Shown here: piece after piece, positions 49,817 to 60,418 of the stretch | How the letters are laid out: each line of letters starts with the position of its first letter | Numbering within the stretch: the first letter of the stretch is position 1 | Source: Spongospora subterranea f. sp. subterranea | Taxonomy: Eukaryota > Endomyxa: Phytomyxea > Phytomyxea > Plasmodiophorida | Assembly (NCBI GenBank): GCA_049724395.1 | Contig: JAUGWO010000017.1 | Location: 1 to 64,000, forward strand | Reading direction: 5' to 3' | Length of the DNA: 64,000 nucleotides | Made by a program: the position numbers and the translations under genes | Notes under the pieces: model-generated | The model's database searches: none | Told to the model about the DNA's origin: nothing | The model's input: only the letters and a program-made list of their open reading frames with translations

Positions 49817-50195
49817 AAGTCAAACCTGACAGTGCATATTGTGTACACGCGGCAACTGATCCCGCGGCAACTGATCTTACGGCCGTGGTACTGTAGTTGG
49901 AGACCGATCACATCAGTCGACAGAAAGACCAAATCCGATCACTCTATAAGTCAAACCTGACAGTGCGCATGTGTACATGCGGCAACTGATCTTACGGCCG
50001 TGGTACTGTAGTTGGAGACTGATCACATCAGTCGACAGAAAGACCAAATCCGATCACTCTATAAGTCAAACCTGACAGTGCGCATGTGTACATGCGGCAA
50101 CTGATCTTACGGCCGTGGTACTGTAGTTGGAGACTGATCACATCAGTCGACAGAAAGACCAAATCCGGTCACTCTATAAGTCAAACCTGACAGTA
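49817..50195. repeat. Tandem repeat, 115-bp unit, about 3.2 copies
   Basis: Units begin AAGTCAAACCTGACAG at 49817, 49948, 50063 and 50178. The last three starts are spaced 115 bp apart. The first unit is 131 bp because of a small internal duplication around GCGGCAACTGATC. The units differ by only a few bases. Confidence 0.9.
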
Positions 50196-50561
50196 CCTCA
50201 ACTACCTGTAGGGGTGGCAACGGGTTGATCACAACCGGGTGCAAACCGATCCAAACCGGTTCGATCAGTTTGCGTTTTTGCCAAAACCAAATCAAACCGG
50301 TTTCAACGAGGTTTGACCAAAAGACGCAGAATTGTTTCCTAAAAAGATTGAATAAACTTCGAGAGGAACCTCTCAGAGTCTCTCGGGCTCTCCCCGCCTC
50401 TGCCTGAGTGCCTATCTCCGCCCTCCCCATGGCCTCGGTAGCGATGGAACACTTAGATCCCGACGTCCACAGTGACCATGATAGGGAACGGATGGCCTCG
50501 ACGTTGAAGGGAAGGGCAGGTCTCCGTGTCGGCCCAAGCTAGCAACGCTGACAGTACTGTA

Positions 50562-50647
50562 TGTCGGAGTACGTCCTCAAGACGTTTATGCATTTGTCGA
50601 GCAGCATTCTGAAAACATGCATAGACGTCTGAGGACTTACTCCGACA
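50562..50647. other. Long stem-loop (31-32-nt arms, 23-nt loop)
   Basis: The arms 50562-50593 and 50617-50647 pair almost fully, with one mismatch, one bulge and one wobble-type position. The loop is 50594-50616. It could be a structured RNA (pre-miRNA size) or the remains of a small inverted-repeat element. It lies about 220 bp before the secreted repeat gene. Confidence 0.7.
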
Positions 50648-50864
50648 ATCGACATGTACCCACCAGTGGGGAAAGTCATCTGTACAACCTATATGAGGAA
50701 CGACACTAACGGTGTTTCCATTATGCCGTGACTGACTACGGACAACGGTACAGTACGGTAGGTCTTGGGTCTAGACGACTGCACTGTTGGACAATCAAAC
50801 ACCGCATACATTGGTTGACCAGGTCGCAGTCCGAACTTTTCATCATTATTGTATTAGGTTAAAA

Positions 50865-51581
50865 ATGAAGGTTTCAATTTTTGTCGTCATTGGAATTGCT
50901 CTAGCGGTCGGTGTTGCACAGGTGACAGGTCACGATGTTGCAGAGGTGACAGGTCTCGAGGGCGATAAGACCCAAGCAGAAGTCGGTGTTGCAGAGGTGA
51001 CAGGTCTCGAGGGCGATAAGACCCAAGCAGAAGTCGGTGTTGCAGAGGTGACAGGTCTCGAGGGCGATAAGACCCAAGCAGAAGTCGGTGTTGCAGAGGT
51101 GACAGGTCGCGAGGACGATGAGACACAACTACCTCAGGAACTGACACCTACTAGTTACGACGGGACGGTCCAGACCGATGACAACCAAACAACAATTAAC
51201 GATGAGAACGAAAAGGATCTCTCGTCAGCTGAACTGGACCACGACTCTACTTGCGTGTGCTTGCCTTGCATCATGAAGGCGATTGATCTACTTTACACTA
51301 ACGACGATTTTGAAAATGCATATGAATTAACGGCAAAGGATATTGACTCATTTGAAGAGGAAAGGCCTTCATTGCAGCTTCAAGAAGGTGATTATTTCTC
51401 GGAACTGTCAGAAGGTGATTGTTCCTCGGAACTGTCAGAAGGTGATTGTTCCTCGGAACTGTCAGAAGGTGATTGTTCCTCGGAACTGTCAGAAGGTGAT
51501 TATCCCTTGGAACTGTCAGAAGGTGATTATCCCTTGGAACTGTTGGCAGTGTCATTGCTAGCCCAACTCATCACAGAATAA
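50865..51581 (+). CDS. Secreted acidic protein made of two internal repeats
   Basis: A single exon gives 238 residues. The ATG at 50865 was chosen because it starts a signal peptide (MKVSIFVVIGIALAVGVAQ); an upstream in-frame start would bury it. First repeat: a 17-residue unit (VAEVTGLEGDKTQAEVG) three times plus a degenerate fourth. Then comes an acidic linker with a CVCLPC motif. Second repeat: a nine-residue unit of the form EGDCSSELS six times, near the C-terminus. The protein is strongly acidic, has no membrane helix beyond the signal, and has only a few cysteines. It is not recognised. The make-up fits a secreted, fast-evolving surface or effector-like protein, which is inference. Confidence 0.7.
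   Translation: MKVSIFVVIGIALAVGVAQVTGHDVAEVTGLEGDKTQAEVGVAEVTGLEGDKTQAEVGVAEVTGLEGDKTQAEVGVAEVTGREDDETQLPQELTPTSYDGTVQTDDNQTTINDENEKDLSSAELDHDSTCVCLPCIMKAIDLLYTNDDFENAYELTAKDIDSFEEERPSLQLQEGDYFSELSEGDCSSELSEGDCSSELSEGDCSSELSEGDYPLELSEGDYPLELLAVSLLAQLITE
50937..51115 (+). repeat. 51-bp in-frame coding repeat, about 3.5 copies
   Basis: Units start at 50937, 50988, 51039 and 51090, exactly 51 bp apart, and are almost identical at DNA level. This indicates recent expansion. Confidence 0.95.
51383..51543 (+). repeat. 27-bp in-frame coding repeat, 6 copies
   Basis: Six units each contain GAAGGTGATT and a GGAACTGTCA-type end, every 27 bp. They differ at one or two codons and so switch between Cys-Ser-Ser and Tyr-Pro-Leu versions. 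Confidence 0.95.
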
Positions 51582-52047
51582 AGCATCACTTGGGGAAGAA
51601 TCAAAAACAGTTGCCTGCAATTTCAGATATACACAGCAAAACTGCCATTTAAATGGTCTTTCAAAATGCCAAAACGAGTAGTATCCAGTACACAGTTGTA
51701 GTTGGCGATACGCATTAATGACTCCTTCATCTCTTGCACAATTGCCACGCGATTTCCCCACCAAAAATATTACATCATGACACTCGCCAGTGCTGATCGA
51801 CCACTTTTCTGATCAATATTCGTTCATCGAGGAAAGTCAAACGACACAGCATCGATTAACCAAACGCATCTCTAACTTGGATCACCACCTTGGATGACAG
51901 GAAAATACCAACTATTGTTAACAATTGGCGATCTATGTTTGTTTATTGATATCGATATCCTGAACATCTCATTACTATCACTATGGAATCAACTCGATGT
52001 ATTATTAGAGTGAATTGATACTAGAGGGTCATCAATCGGGTCGATGA
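51582..52047. other. Gap between convergent genes
   Basis: Nothing beyond AT-rich 3' flanks was seen here. Confidence 0.4.
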
Positions 52048-53044
52048 TTAAGGTAAAGCGATTGAACGAACTTGATAGATTTGATTGTCGGCGATGTGCA
52101 CAGGTCCATAGGCGATACACATTGTGAAATCCTGATTCTCAGCAGGGCAAATCATGAGGACGTATTCACCAATATTGGCAAATGAAAAGTTGGGATCAAC
52201 ATGGCATCGACTGGCGAGGGTGTCCAACGTAACAAACACATCGGTTGGAATTGTCCAGGTCCATCCGCTGAACGACAACGTGTCGGATGGGGTAATTGTG
52301 ATCATCTTCTCGTAGTTGACGAGGGAATGATCTGGATATATTGGGATGATATGTGTTCGATCACTGGTTAGATCAGTGATCGCTCGTGCTGTTCTCCATA
52401 ACCCCATTTCCTGGTCCTGAACAGGATCAACTACTGTAAATGGTGTCGACCACTGACGACAATCGTCCTCACCTCATATTGCACCAACAGAGACGAGGAA
52501 TTATGACCAGATTTTTGTGAAAACCGAACCTCGTTTACAACAATTGCCTCATTCACCACCACCTCTATCCATCGTCGGCTAAGTCGGTCATTCCTTCCGC
52601 CCCAGAAGAGATCTGCCCCTGGACGCATAGCATTCGACACCTCATACCCCTATTACGACAATCAACCGGATCAGGTTGAACGAAGGACGAGGGCCAAATC
52701 ACGGCGATCACAATACCTCATATCCACCGAATTCTTGATCCGACGCCGATCTGTCAGAATGTGATAATGAATAACGGGGGGAAGGATCGGGATTAGGTTC
52801 GACACAATGGGCCATACCCTGAACATTTCACCGATATCAATTTCCCTTGCGATGTGATATCGTCACCGGAGTCGTCGATGAACTGAACGTACTCGACATC
52901 CCAGGCGAACTGGGTGGCGTTGGCCAACGATAGAACACGCCACCGATGGCTGGCGATGCGACCCTGATCGTCGGGTATCGCCGCCCTGATGGGAACAGCG
53001 ACACAGGTCAACGTGAAGATGACGATGATGACGGTTGCGATCAT
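52048..53044 (-). CDS. Secreted protein with discoidin-like (F5/8C-like) domain
   Basis: The ATG at 53044 starts a signal peptide (MIATVIIVIFTLTCVAVPIR) and was preferred over a longer frame that lacks an ATG. Four or so exons follow. The first carries HRWRVLSLANATQFAWDVEY, the middle ones EVSNAMRPGADLFWGG and RWIEVVVNEAIVVNEVRFSQ. This arrangement is typical of discoidin/galactose-binding folds (WIEV strand after a tryptophan loop). The last exon (from about 52435) holds a second beta-rich region (GWTWTIPTDVFVTLD) ending RSIALP. The edges of the second exon are not fully settled. There is no C-terminal anchor. It is divergent from PheRS-beta. A carbohydrate- or lipid-binding role is inferred from fold type only. 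Confidence 0.6.
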
Positions 53045-53427
53045 TGTCAGTATGGCGAACTGTATTGAGTATGAGATTGGGGTTTCGATCAATTTCCCAT
53101 TCCGTCAAATTCTGAGGCGATGACTCACTCTCGTCCGCCCAATCACTAATCGTCAAAAAATGTTTACTCCAAAAATCACCTCCTGAGAAAACTTCTCCGT
53201 CCTTGGGCGAATTATCTCCTCACCGGGCCAATTCCAGTCCGAACTGCACTGTTTTTTGTAAATTGGTGTCGGGGCGGATAATGAGTTAGCCCCGTTACAG
53301 TCGACACACGGAGTCCGAAAGACCTTCGACGACTCCGATCTGTGTTGTGTTGTTGGCCCGACTCCGATCTGTATTCGGTGTGTCGTCCGTTTATTATTGA
53401 TCTAGCGGCTGGATCTAGTTCATCGTC
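53045..53427. other. Bidirectional promoter region
   Basis: This is the head-to-head spacer between the discoidin-like gene and PheRS-beta. It contains a short direct repeat, GACTCCGATCTGT, twice at about 53330-53370. Confidence 0.45.
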
Positions 53428-56147
53428 ATGCCCATCGTCAGCGTCGGACGCAATCAGCTCTTCCATGAGCTGGGCCGCTCGTTCAGTGAGTGAATCTGGT
53501 CCTGGGAATCGTTGGATTGTTCGCTAATTCAGCGATCAGCTCAGGAAGAGTTCGAGGATCTGTGCTTCAATTTTGGTATTGAGCTGGACGATGTGGTTAG
53601 TATATCGTTGGAAGATGTTATGTGTTGGTTGTCATTTCTGTAATTCGACAGACGTCCGAAGCCGAGATCGCCGAGAAGATGAAGGGGGCAACTGCTGCCC
53701 AAGGTCTATCAACAGAGATTATCTATAAGATTGATATTCCCGCTAATCGCTATGATTTACTGTGTATTGAGGGGCTTTCTCGTGCGCTCAAGGTCTCTTT
53801 TTCAAACTTTATCTATATCCCGTCTGTTTTCTGATTGCTTGTTGTCCCAGGTCTTCCTCTGTAGCGATGCTCCTCCATCCTATTCGGTCACCAATTCTCC
53901 ATCTGTATCGATCTCTGTCTCGACGGCCACGAAGTCGGTTCGTCCATTTCTGGTCGCTGCTGTTTTGAGGGGAATTCAGTTCACTCCCCAATCCTATCAG
54001 TCGTTCATCGACCTCCAGGTCTGTGGACAGCAAACACCATTTTGCGCTCAACATTCTGACTCGGTTGACACCTTACGATCAGGATAAACTCCACCAGAAC
54101 ATCTGCAGAGAGCGTAGTCTGGTGGCGATCGGAACCCATGATTTGGACACGATCAAGGCGCCATTTCGATATGATGCTCTCCCCGGAGATCAGATCAAAT
54201 TTCAAGCGCTGAAAGAGGACCAGGTCATGACCTGTCATCAACTCTTTCAACATTATAAGGAGAAACCTCAATGTGAAGTTCGTAAATACCTTCCGTTAAT
54301 CGAAAAATCTCCCGTCTATCCGGTAAATATCGTTCGAGTGTATATCATCGGATCTGATTGTGTCTGATTACCAGGTCATTTACGACGCGAATAACAATGT
54401 CCTTTCGGTTCCGCCGATCATCAACTCGCACTTGTCGCGAATTACCCTCAATACGACTAATGTGTTCATTGAGTGCACCGCCACCGATCTCACCAAAGCT
54501 CATATTGTCTTGAACACGATGGTGATCATGATTTTCTTCCGATGGCGTCATATCTCTGTTGCTCATAATTCCCAATCAGGTCTGTATGTTTTCCGAATAT
54601 ACATCGCCGACCCAATACCAGTGCGAGCCGGTCGATATTCGATATGACGGGGATAAAGACTCCAACTGCATTACTCCGGATCTATCAACGGTGCTGTCCC
54701 GGTTTCCTCGTTATCATTGTCGTCGCCCTGACGTTGTCCCCGATCAGGTTCACATGAAGACCACAGCTTCATACATCAATAAGGGGATCGGTATCGATAT
54801 TCCCGCTAGCGCTATGGTTTCCCTCCTCCAGCGTATGCAAATTAAGGTCGGTTCTCAGCCCAAATGTCCTCATAGATAGGGTAATTCACGTCTACGCTCA
54901 GGCCGAATTGACTGGTTCAGACGAAATATCTGTTTCAATCCCCCCAACCCGTTCCGATATTCTCCATCCATGTGATATTCTTGGTGAAACACTTGACCTA
55001 ATCCCGATTGGGTCGTCCATTCTGATATTGGTTTTCGTGAACATAGAGGACGTCGCCATCGCTTATGGGTTCAACAACATCGCTCGGACAATCCCGAAAT
55101 GCTACACCATGGCCAAACAGCAACCCATCGGCTCGTTATCCGATCATATTCGTGAAGGAGTCGCTCAAGCTGGATTCACCGAAGTATTTTGAGATTGTCG
55201 CCGTTGCTCGTCTGTTTTGCTTAGGGCATCGACAGGTTCTGACATGGGCCCTTATTTCCCGGGCAGAGACTTATGATTTCATGCTCCAACCCGACCAGAA
55301 TCAAGCCGTTATTATCGGAAATCCCAAAACTGCCGAGTTTCAGATGGTTCGTCTTTCGTTGATTCCTGGTACGTCCTTCACATGTATATAATTTACCTCG
55401 ATTCTCATTGTATTCGCTCAAGGTATCTTGAAGACGTTATCCTACAATCGGGCGTCAGTCCAGCTTCCGGTAAAGCTGTTCGAGCTGTCCGATGTCGCCA
55501 TGTGCGATGACAGCAATCCCGTTGGCGCTCGCAACGATCGCCGATTAAGTCGGGCCAACCGCCTGCAGTGGAATTCGTTCTCGCTCGATAATAATATCGA
55601 TTTAGGTGCTGTCTATTGTGCCCGATCGGCCGGGTTTGACGTTATTCATGGATTGCTTGATCGAATCATGACGTTGAACAGGGTTCGGCACAGCGACAGG
55701 TAAATATTGTCCGATATTCACACGAAATTCGTCGGATCATATGGTGTTTTTCGCAGCAAATGTGAGTCGTCGTCTGGAAAGGGCCCAATCGGTCATTATT
55801 GTATTCGTCGATCAAATAATCCATCCTTTCTACCCCATCTACGAGCCGATATAATGTTTCAAAGGAGTGACGCCAATAAGTATGTCGGATGCGTTTGTTT
55901 TTTCCTATTTCGTCGTGCAGTCTTCCTCGCTCGTGTTGGCTCATTCATTCATGTCGTTGTTTGTGGTTGTTCTGACGAAGTGATTGTGTGTTGTAGTGCG
56001 ATCTGTCTGGGATCAATGGGAGTTCTTCACCCACAGGTTCTTCATCACTTCTCATTGGATTCCCCCTGTTCCGCGTTAGAGATATCGATCGAGCCATTGC
56101 TGGAAGCTGGTCGCTTGTCACCCGTCCCTGTCGACTCTCGATCATAA
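53428..56147 (+). CDS. FARSB: Phenylalanyl-tRNA synthetase, beta subunit (cytosolic)
   Basis: The beta subunit forms the alpha2-beta2 enzyme that charges tRNA-Phe and edits Tyr-tRNA. The gene is intron-rich. The first exons are 53428-53485, 53540-53595, 53652-53792, 53851-54018 and 54083-54322, all in phase, and further exons follow to the stop at 56147. Landmarks follow the eukaryotic protein in order: [192 protein letters not shown] and [20 protein letters not shown]. The C-terminal splices around 55700-55980 were not all traced. Confidence 0.94.
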
Positions 56148-56425
56148 AATTGCCGATATATTTCCTTAAATCTCACTCCCACTCATTATCGCCTACCAAT
56201 CTTTCACATTTCTTTCATGATTTCATTCTCATGAACCTTTCGCCTTCGGATTCTACATGAGTTTGAAGCTGTTTCTTTTATCTTGCGTTTATTTCCCGCC
56301 CTTGTTATTATTGTCCCGCCGGCCTCTCTTTGACTGGGTATCGTGCTGGGTGTTGTCGCCATCTGGCACTGGCCCCCTGATTGTGACTTGACCAGGACGC
56401 GGTGCCAAACAGGGGATCACAGATC

Positions 56426-57759
56426 ATGGTCTCATTGCTATTGCTGGTGTTGCTGTTGGCGATAGCGGTGGACGGTGCCGTCCCCGTATGTCGCCATGTC
56501 ACCACGATGGTCGCCACATCCGACGATATCGTCATCACCCTATTGCCTTACGACACTCAAGGTCTCACCATCCTCAAGACCACGATCGAGACCCTTCCTG
56601 GTTCGGGCTCTCTATATCAACTTAGCCAGGTAAATTCCTGGTCGTTATCATCGACGTCCTTCTCGATTAAAATCCCCAGGTCTATGCCGATTTCGGCTAT
56701 GAACCGAAAGCAGATACGCTCATCGCAACGCCAATCACCGACGTCTATTCCTTAGCTGTGAACCGCATCCTTTTCCGCCCTCCTCTCGGGTTCACCAGGA
56801 CACGATTCACATATTCGGCCACGAACATCAATGGCAAATCCACAATATTCGGCAACGTCGACATCACGATTGACGGTGTCGCCGTATCTAGCGATTTTAT
56901 TCTTAACGATGAAGGATGGATCGTCTCATATGATTCCACATCATCCCCAATTTGGTCTTCCACTAGTATCGGTACCGAAACCCGCGATCCTGATTTTCCG
57001 TATTCGTGGTCGCTTAATTCAGATCTGTGTCTTTGTTTTGGGCAAATCCCCAATGTACAGGATCGCTCAATCGATATATCGCAGTGTCGTCAATCCCCTT
57101 TGTGGTTAATTCGGCGAATAAGGCCAGATGGTCTTTCCTAGCTCCGGCGAAATTCCTGTAGGCGCGTCCTTGCCCGTTGTGGCGAAAATCTAAAGAAATT
57201 GGTTGTTTGCGCTCTCAGGGGAAATTTTGCTCGAATTTATAATGGGTTCCTGGAGTTTGATCTGACCAGTTTCGCTGGCGATTTCACCTCCAATGTCGTT
57301 CCGAATCCGAAGACGTTCGTGGAGATCAGCTGTTCGACATGCGGCGGTGGAAGTGGGATCACATTAGCGCAAAGGAATATCACATATCTAGGCGATACAC
57401 GACATTTCAAGTTCACATTGAACGAACTGCCGATCAACGAATGGAAAAAGGATCCCCAGAACATGTTCCAAACGGTGAGCACTGTAATCGGATTGGGTTC
57501 GGGAATTGTGTTTCATTAAACTCGTTTACCTGTTCAGCAGTGGACGTCGCCGACCTACACCGAATTCTTCCAGGTTCTGTCGGCGATATCCAAGATCGCC
57601 ATCTATCCCGATATCACGACCGGACAGGAATCGGTCGGGGTCGATAATATCCGATTGGTCTATGGATCCCGTAAGGCGTTGCACCTTTTGTTAGTGGAAT
57701 TCCCCCGATCTGATTCTCGTCCGATTGTAGCCGACGTCAATATTCTCGCTTACCCTTAA
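56426..57759 (+). CDS. Secreted protein with laminin-IV-like domain
   Basis: The ATG at 56426 opens a signal peptide (MVSLLLLVLLLAIAVDGAVP). Exon 1 ends at 56629 and joins 56680 in phase. The middle part (VYADFGYEPKADTLIATPIT onward) is beta-rich. The C-terminal third matches the laminin IV (LamB) pattern: a start like FARIYNGFLEFDL, a strand FVEISCSTCGGGSGI, then FKFTLNELPINEWKKDP and a closing VGVDNIRLVYGS. The splice around 57060-57230 is not settled. It ends at 57757-57759, close to AATAAA at 57768. The gene lies 278 bp after PheRS-beta and 138 bp before ATG4 on the same strand. An extracellular, possibly adhesive role is inferred. Confidence 0.65.
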
Positions 57760-57767
57760 TTGTTTTC

Positions 57768-57773
57768 AATAAA
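57768..57773 (+). terminator. Polyadenylation signal AATAAA
   Basis: The exact AATAAA hexamer lies 9 bp after the stop of the laminin-like gene and before the ATG4 start. Confidence 0.5.
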
Positions 57774-57897
57774 CCCGATATTTTTATGGATTTGTGGCGA
57801 TTATCCGTCGTCAATGCAGATTCTCCGAAATCCGTTGAATAACCGCCGATTCAGACCCGGTTCTGTCTGGACCGGCTAAACCACCCGCGCTGTCGCC

Positions 57898-59200
57898 ATG
57901 ATCGCCAACTGGGCCCGAACCCTTCGCGACTACCTACTGAAAGGCGACGACCTGATCCTGGATCGCCCAGGTGACCGGTCGGAATACGCCATCATATCTG
58001 GCTCTCGATGGTCATTAACTCTGAACGAGGCGCGTTCCTGGTAATCGATTAGGATTTATTCCGTTTTCCTGGCTCTGATTGCGTGTTTTATTTTGGGAAA
58101 ACAGCGTTCGATCAATGATTTGGATGACGTATCGATCAGGGTTTCCACCAATCTCGTCATTCCATAGCGATAGCGGTTGGGGATGTATGATTAGAACAGG
58201 GCAGATGATGATGGCCAATACGATCAGGCGGATAGATCCCATGGTCAGGTTGGTGTCGTCCGTTCTGTGCTCTCCCCAGCCTCAATTAACCCGCGATCGC
58301 CTGACCCCGTTCGATATCCAGTGATCGATCGGTGATTGATTTGTTCCTGGACAGCCCGTCGCGTCCATTGTCGATCCACAATCTGGTTGGCGCTAGCGAC
58401 AGAGGTGGTCAGGCGGATGGGCATTGGTACGCCCCGATTGAGATCTGTCGTATGATCGAGACCTGTATCAATAACACCAGCGCCATCTCGATCACCTCTT
58501 TGCTCTGCGATCAGGGTCAGTAAATATCGCCGACCCCCAGAACCCGTCCGAAATTCCAACCCCATTTCTGATCAGGTGTTTTCTACGACGAGATCGTGTC
58601 CCATTGCACAGAGAAACCCGACTCGTGGGATCCCTGTCTGATTCTAATCCCTGTTCGCCTTGGACTCGATCAAATCAATCTCATATATTCCTCGTCGATC
58701 CTGGAGGCGTTATCTATACCTGAATCGGCTGGAATCATTGTAAGCGGGTTTCTGTATCAGGGTTGAAATCCCGTTTTGTGAACCACAGCCCGTTGCTGTT
58801 TTTGCTCAGGGCGGCAGACCTCGTTCGTCATTGTTCATAGTCGGCTGTTTTCGTCGGAAACTGATCTATCTGGATCCCCATTATGTTCAGGAATCAGTTC
58901 ATGATAAACCGCTTTCTGATCATGTCATTAGGTCTTTCATAGTCGATTTCATCTCATATCTAAACGATTCCTTAGGTGACGACCTATCATTGCGATCAGT
59001 TCCGATCGATATTCCCATCGGAATTGGACCCGTGTTTGGCGTTTGGATTCTATATCAGCAATCGGGCGTCGTTGGATGATTTCTGGAGCAAGGCGTTGGC
59101 GATATCTCATCCTATGTGGGATATGCAAATCGCCAGACCCAATTACACCTCGATCGATCAACGATCGATGCAGATCGAGGACGATTTCATTTTAATATAA
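57898..59200 (+). CDS. ATG4: Autophagy cysteine protease ATG4
   Basis: ATG4 cleaves the ATG8/LC3 C-terminus for lipidation and later delipidates it. Six exons join in phase: 57898-58040, 58105-58248, 58322-58515, 58576-58739, 58810-58923 and 58976-59200, giving 327 residues. Catalytic Cys lies in [13 protein letters not shown]. The catalytic Asp and His lie in IYLDPHYVQ. Other family blocks are [89 protein letters not shown] and the acidic C-terminal IEDDFILI. The size matches the shorter ATG4 members. Introns are 36-73 nt. All catalytic residues are present. Confidence 0.95.
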
Positions 59201-60418
59201 AGATGTTTATGAGGATGGAAATCAACAGGGTGAGGCGACGTTGGGAAAACAACAACAACATGCGGTTAAGGCGGCACAGCAGGTTAGACGAGATGCACAA
59301 CAGCAGATTAGGTAAAGGGATAGGGCAATGGCGACCGCAATGATGATGACGGCTGTGAGGGAGAGGGAGGTCCCTAGAACACCCGGCGAGGTCGAGGAGG
59401 ATTCGGTGGAGGGGGGACTGAGGGAAGGCGGTGGAGATGCAGAGGATCAGGGTGAGCAGAGCGGGGGACGATATGTCGATAGCCATGAATATAGAGACGA
59501 GAAGGGGGGATTGATAAAGTGAGTCAATATAGTGTGAATATTGGTGGGGAGGTGACGAGGACCACTGACACAATTAGATATCGATAGGAGGAAGGGATGA
59601 GAGAACGGGGATCCTCACACTAATTATAGAGGAACAGTCAACAGAATATCTCCAATGCCGACAATTGTAGGACCTAGTTATTGTTGACTTTACGAAATCG
59701 TGCAGGACGGAAAGGACGCTAAAACAAACAATAAACATCGGAGTTCCCTCACGATATCTGAATGTTGAATGGTCGCTACGTCTGTCTCTCATTGCTAATA
59801 CCATCAATCTGCACAGTTCAATCATAAATTTCAATCTCCTTCCGCGTCTTACAACATTATTTACCTTCATGTTGCGAGTCATCAACTGACTCTAGCCGCA
59901 CGCGGCAAGTTACCCTCTATCGACGCGACCTGACAGTTTTATCCATTTCAGAACACACTAAACGGTGGCGATTATTGAATATATCGATAGCCATATTCAC
60001 CATATTGAACTGCAGTCTCCCCCAAAAACTCTCGTTTACAATTCGTGATTGGCCACCTCGCCTTTTCAGTTTGAGACTCAATTAACGTGTCAGTAAACCA
60101 CATTCCTCATTCCAGCGCTCGAACTATCTCGAAGTTGATATCGCTGATGTTGATTATTATGATATTTTTTTGATAAATAATGGGAACAGTGATGCTGTCC
60201 AATCACGGTCAGTGAGCGGAATTATGATGATATCGCAATAATATCATGAAATTCATCGAATTATGAATTAGATCGGTATCCAAACGAGCCCAAAATGACA
60301 GACAAGACCAAATGGGACACCACTCGATTAAATACCGTAATAAACAACATGAACACGATCATGTTTTGAACACTATCGTTTACGAGTATTAAACACGATT
60401 GTGATTCACTTTACTATA
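59201..60418. other. Gap with unassigned frames
   Basis: On plus, an Ala/Gln/Arg-rich segment (KAAQQVRRDAQQQIR) at about 59245-59310 is followed by an acidic Gly/Glu-rich frame to 59522. On minus, frames at 59573-59187 and 59885-59574 are present. A small plus-strand gene is conceivable but not supported. From 59900 to 60418 nothing is seen except the flank of the glycerate kinase gene. Confidence 0.3.

Larger units (their letters stand above)
49452..50864. other. Gap with repeats
   Basis: This stretch holds the inverted partial copy mentioned for 48424-49451, a 115-bp tandem repeat (49817-50195), AACCGG-rich short repeats (50220-50310) and a long hairpin (50562-50647). No gene is supported. 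Confidence 0.5.

Noticed and set aside
50887-51147. Open frames antisense to the secreted repeat gene
   Set aside because: They arise only because the 51-bp and 27-bp units are multiples of three and free of stops in all repeats. The plus frame has the signal peptide.
59187-59573. Leucine-rich minus-strand frame of 128 codons
   Set aside because: Its composition mirrors the Gly/Glu- and purine-rich plus strand, it overlaps the ATG4 end, and it has no domain.
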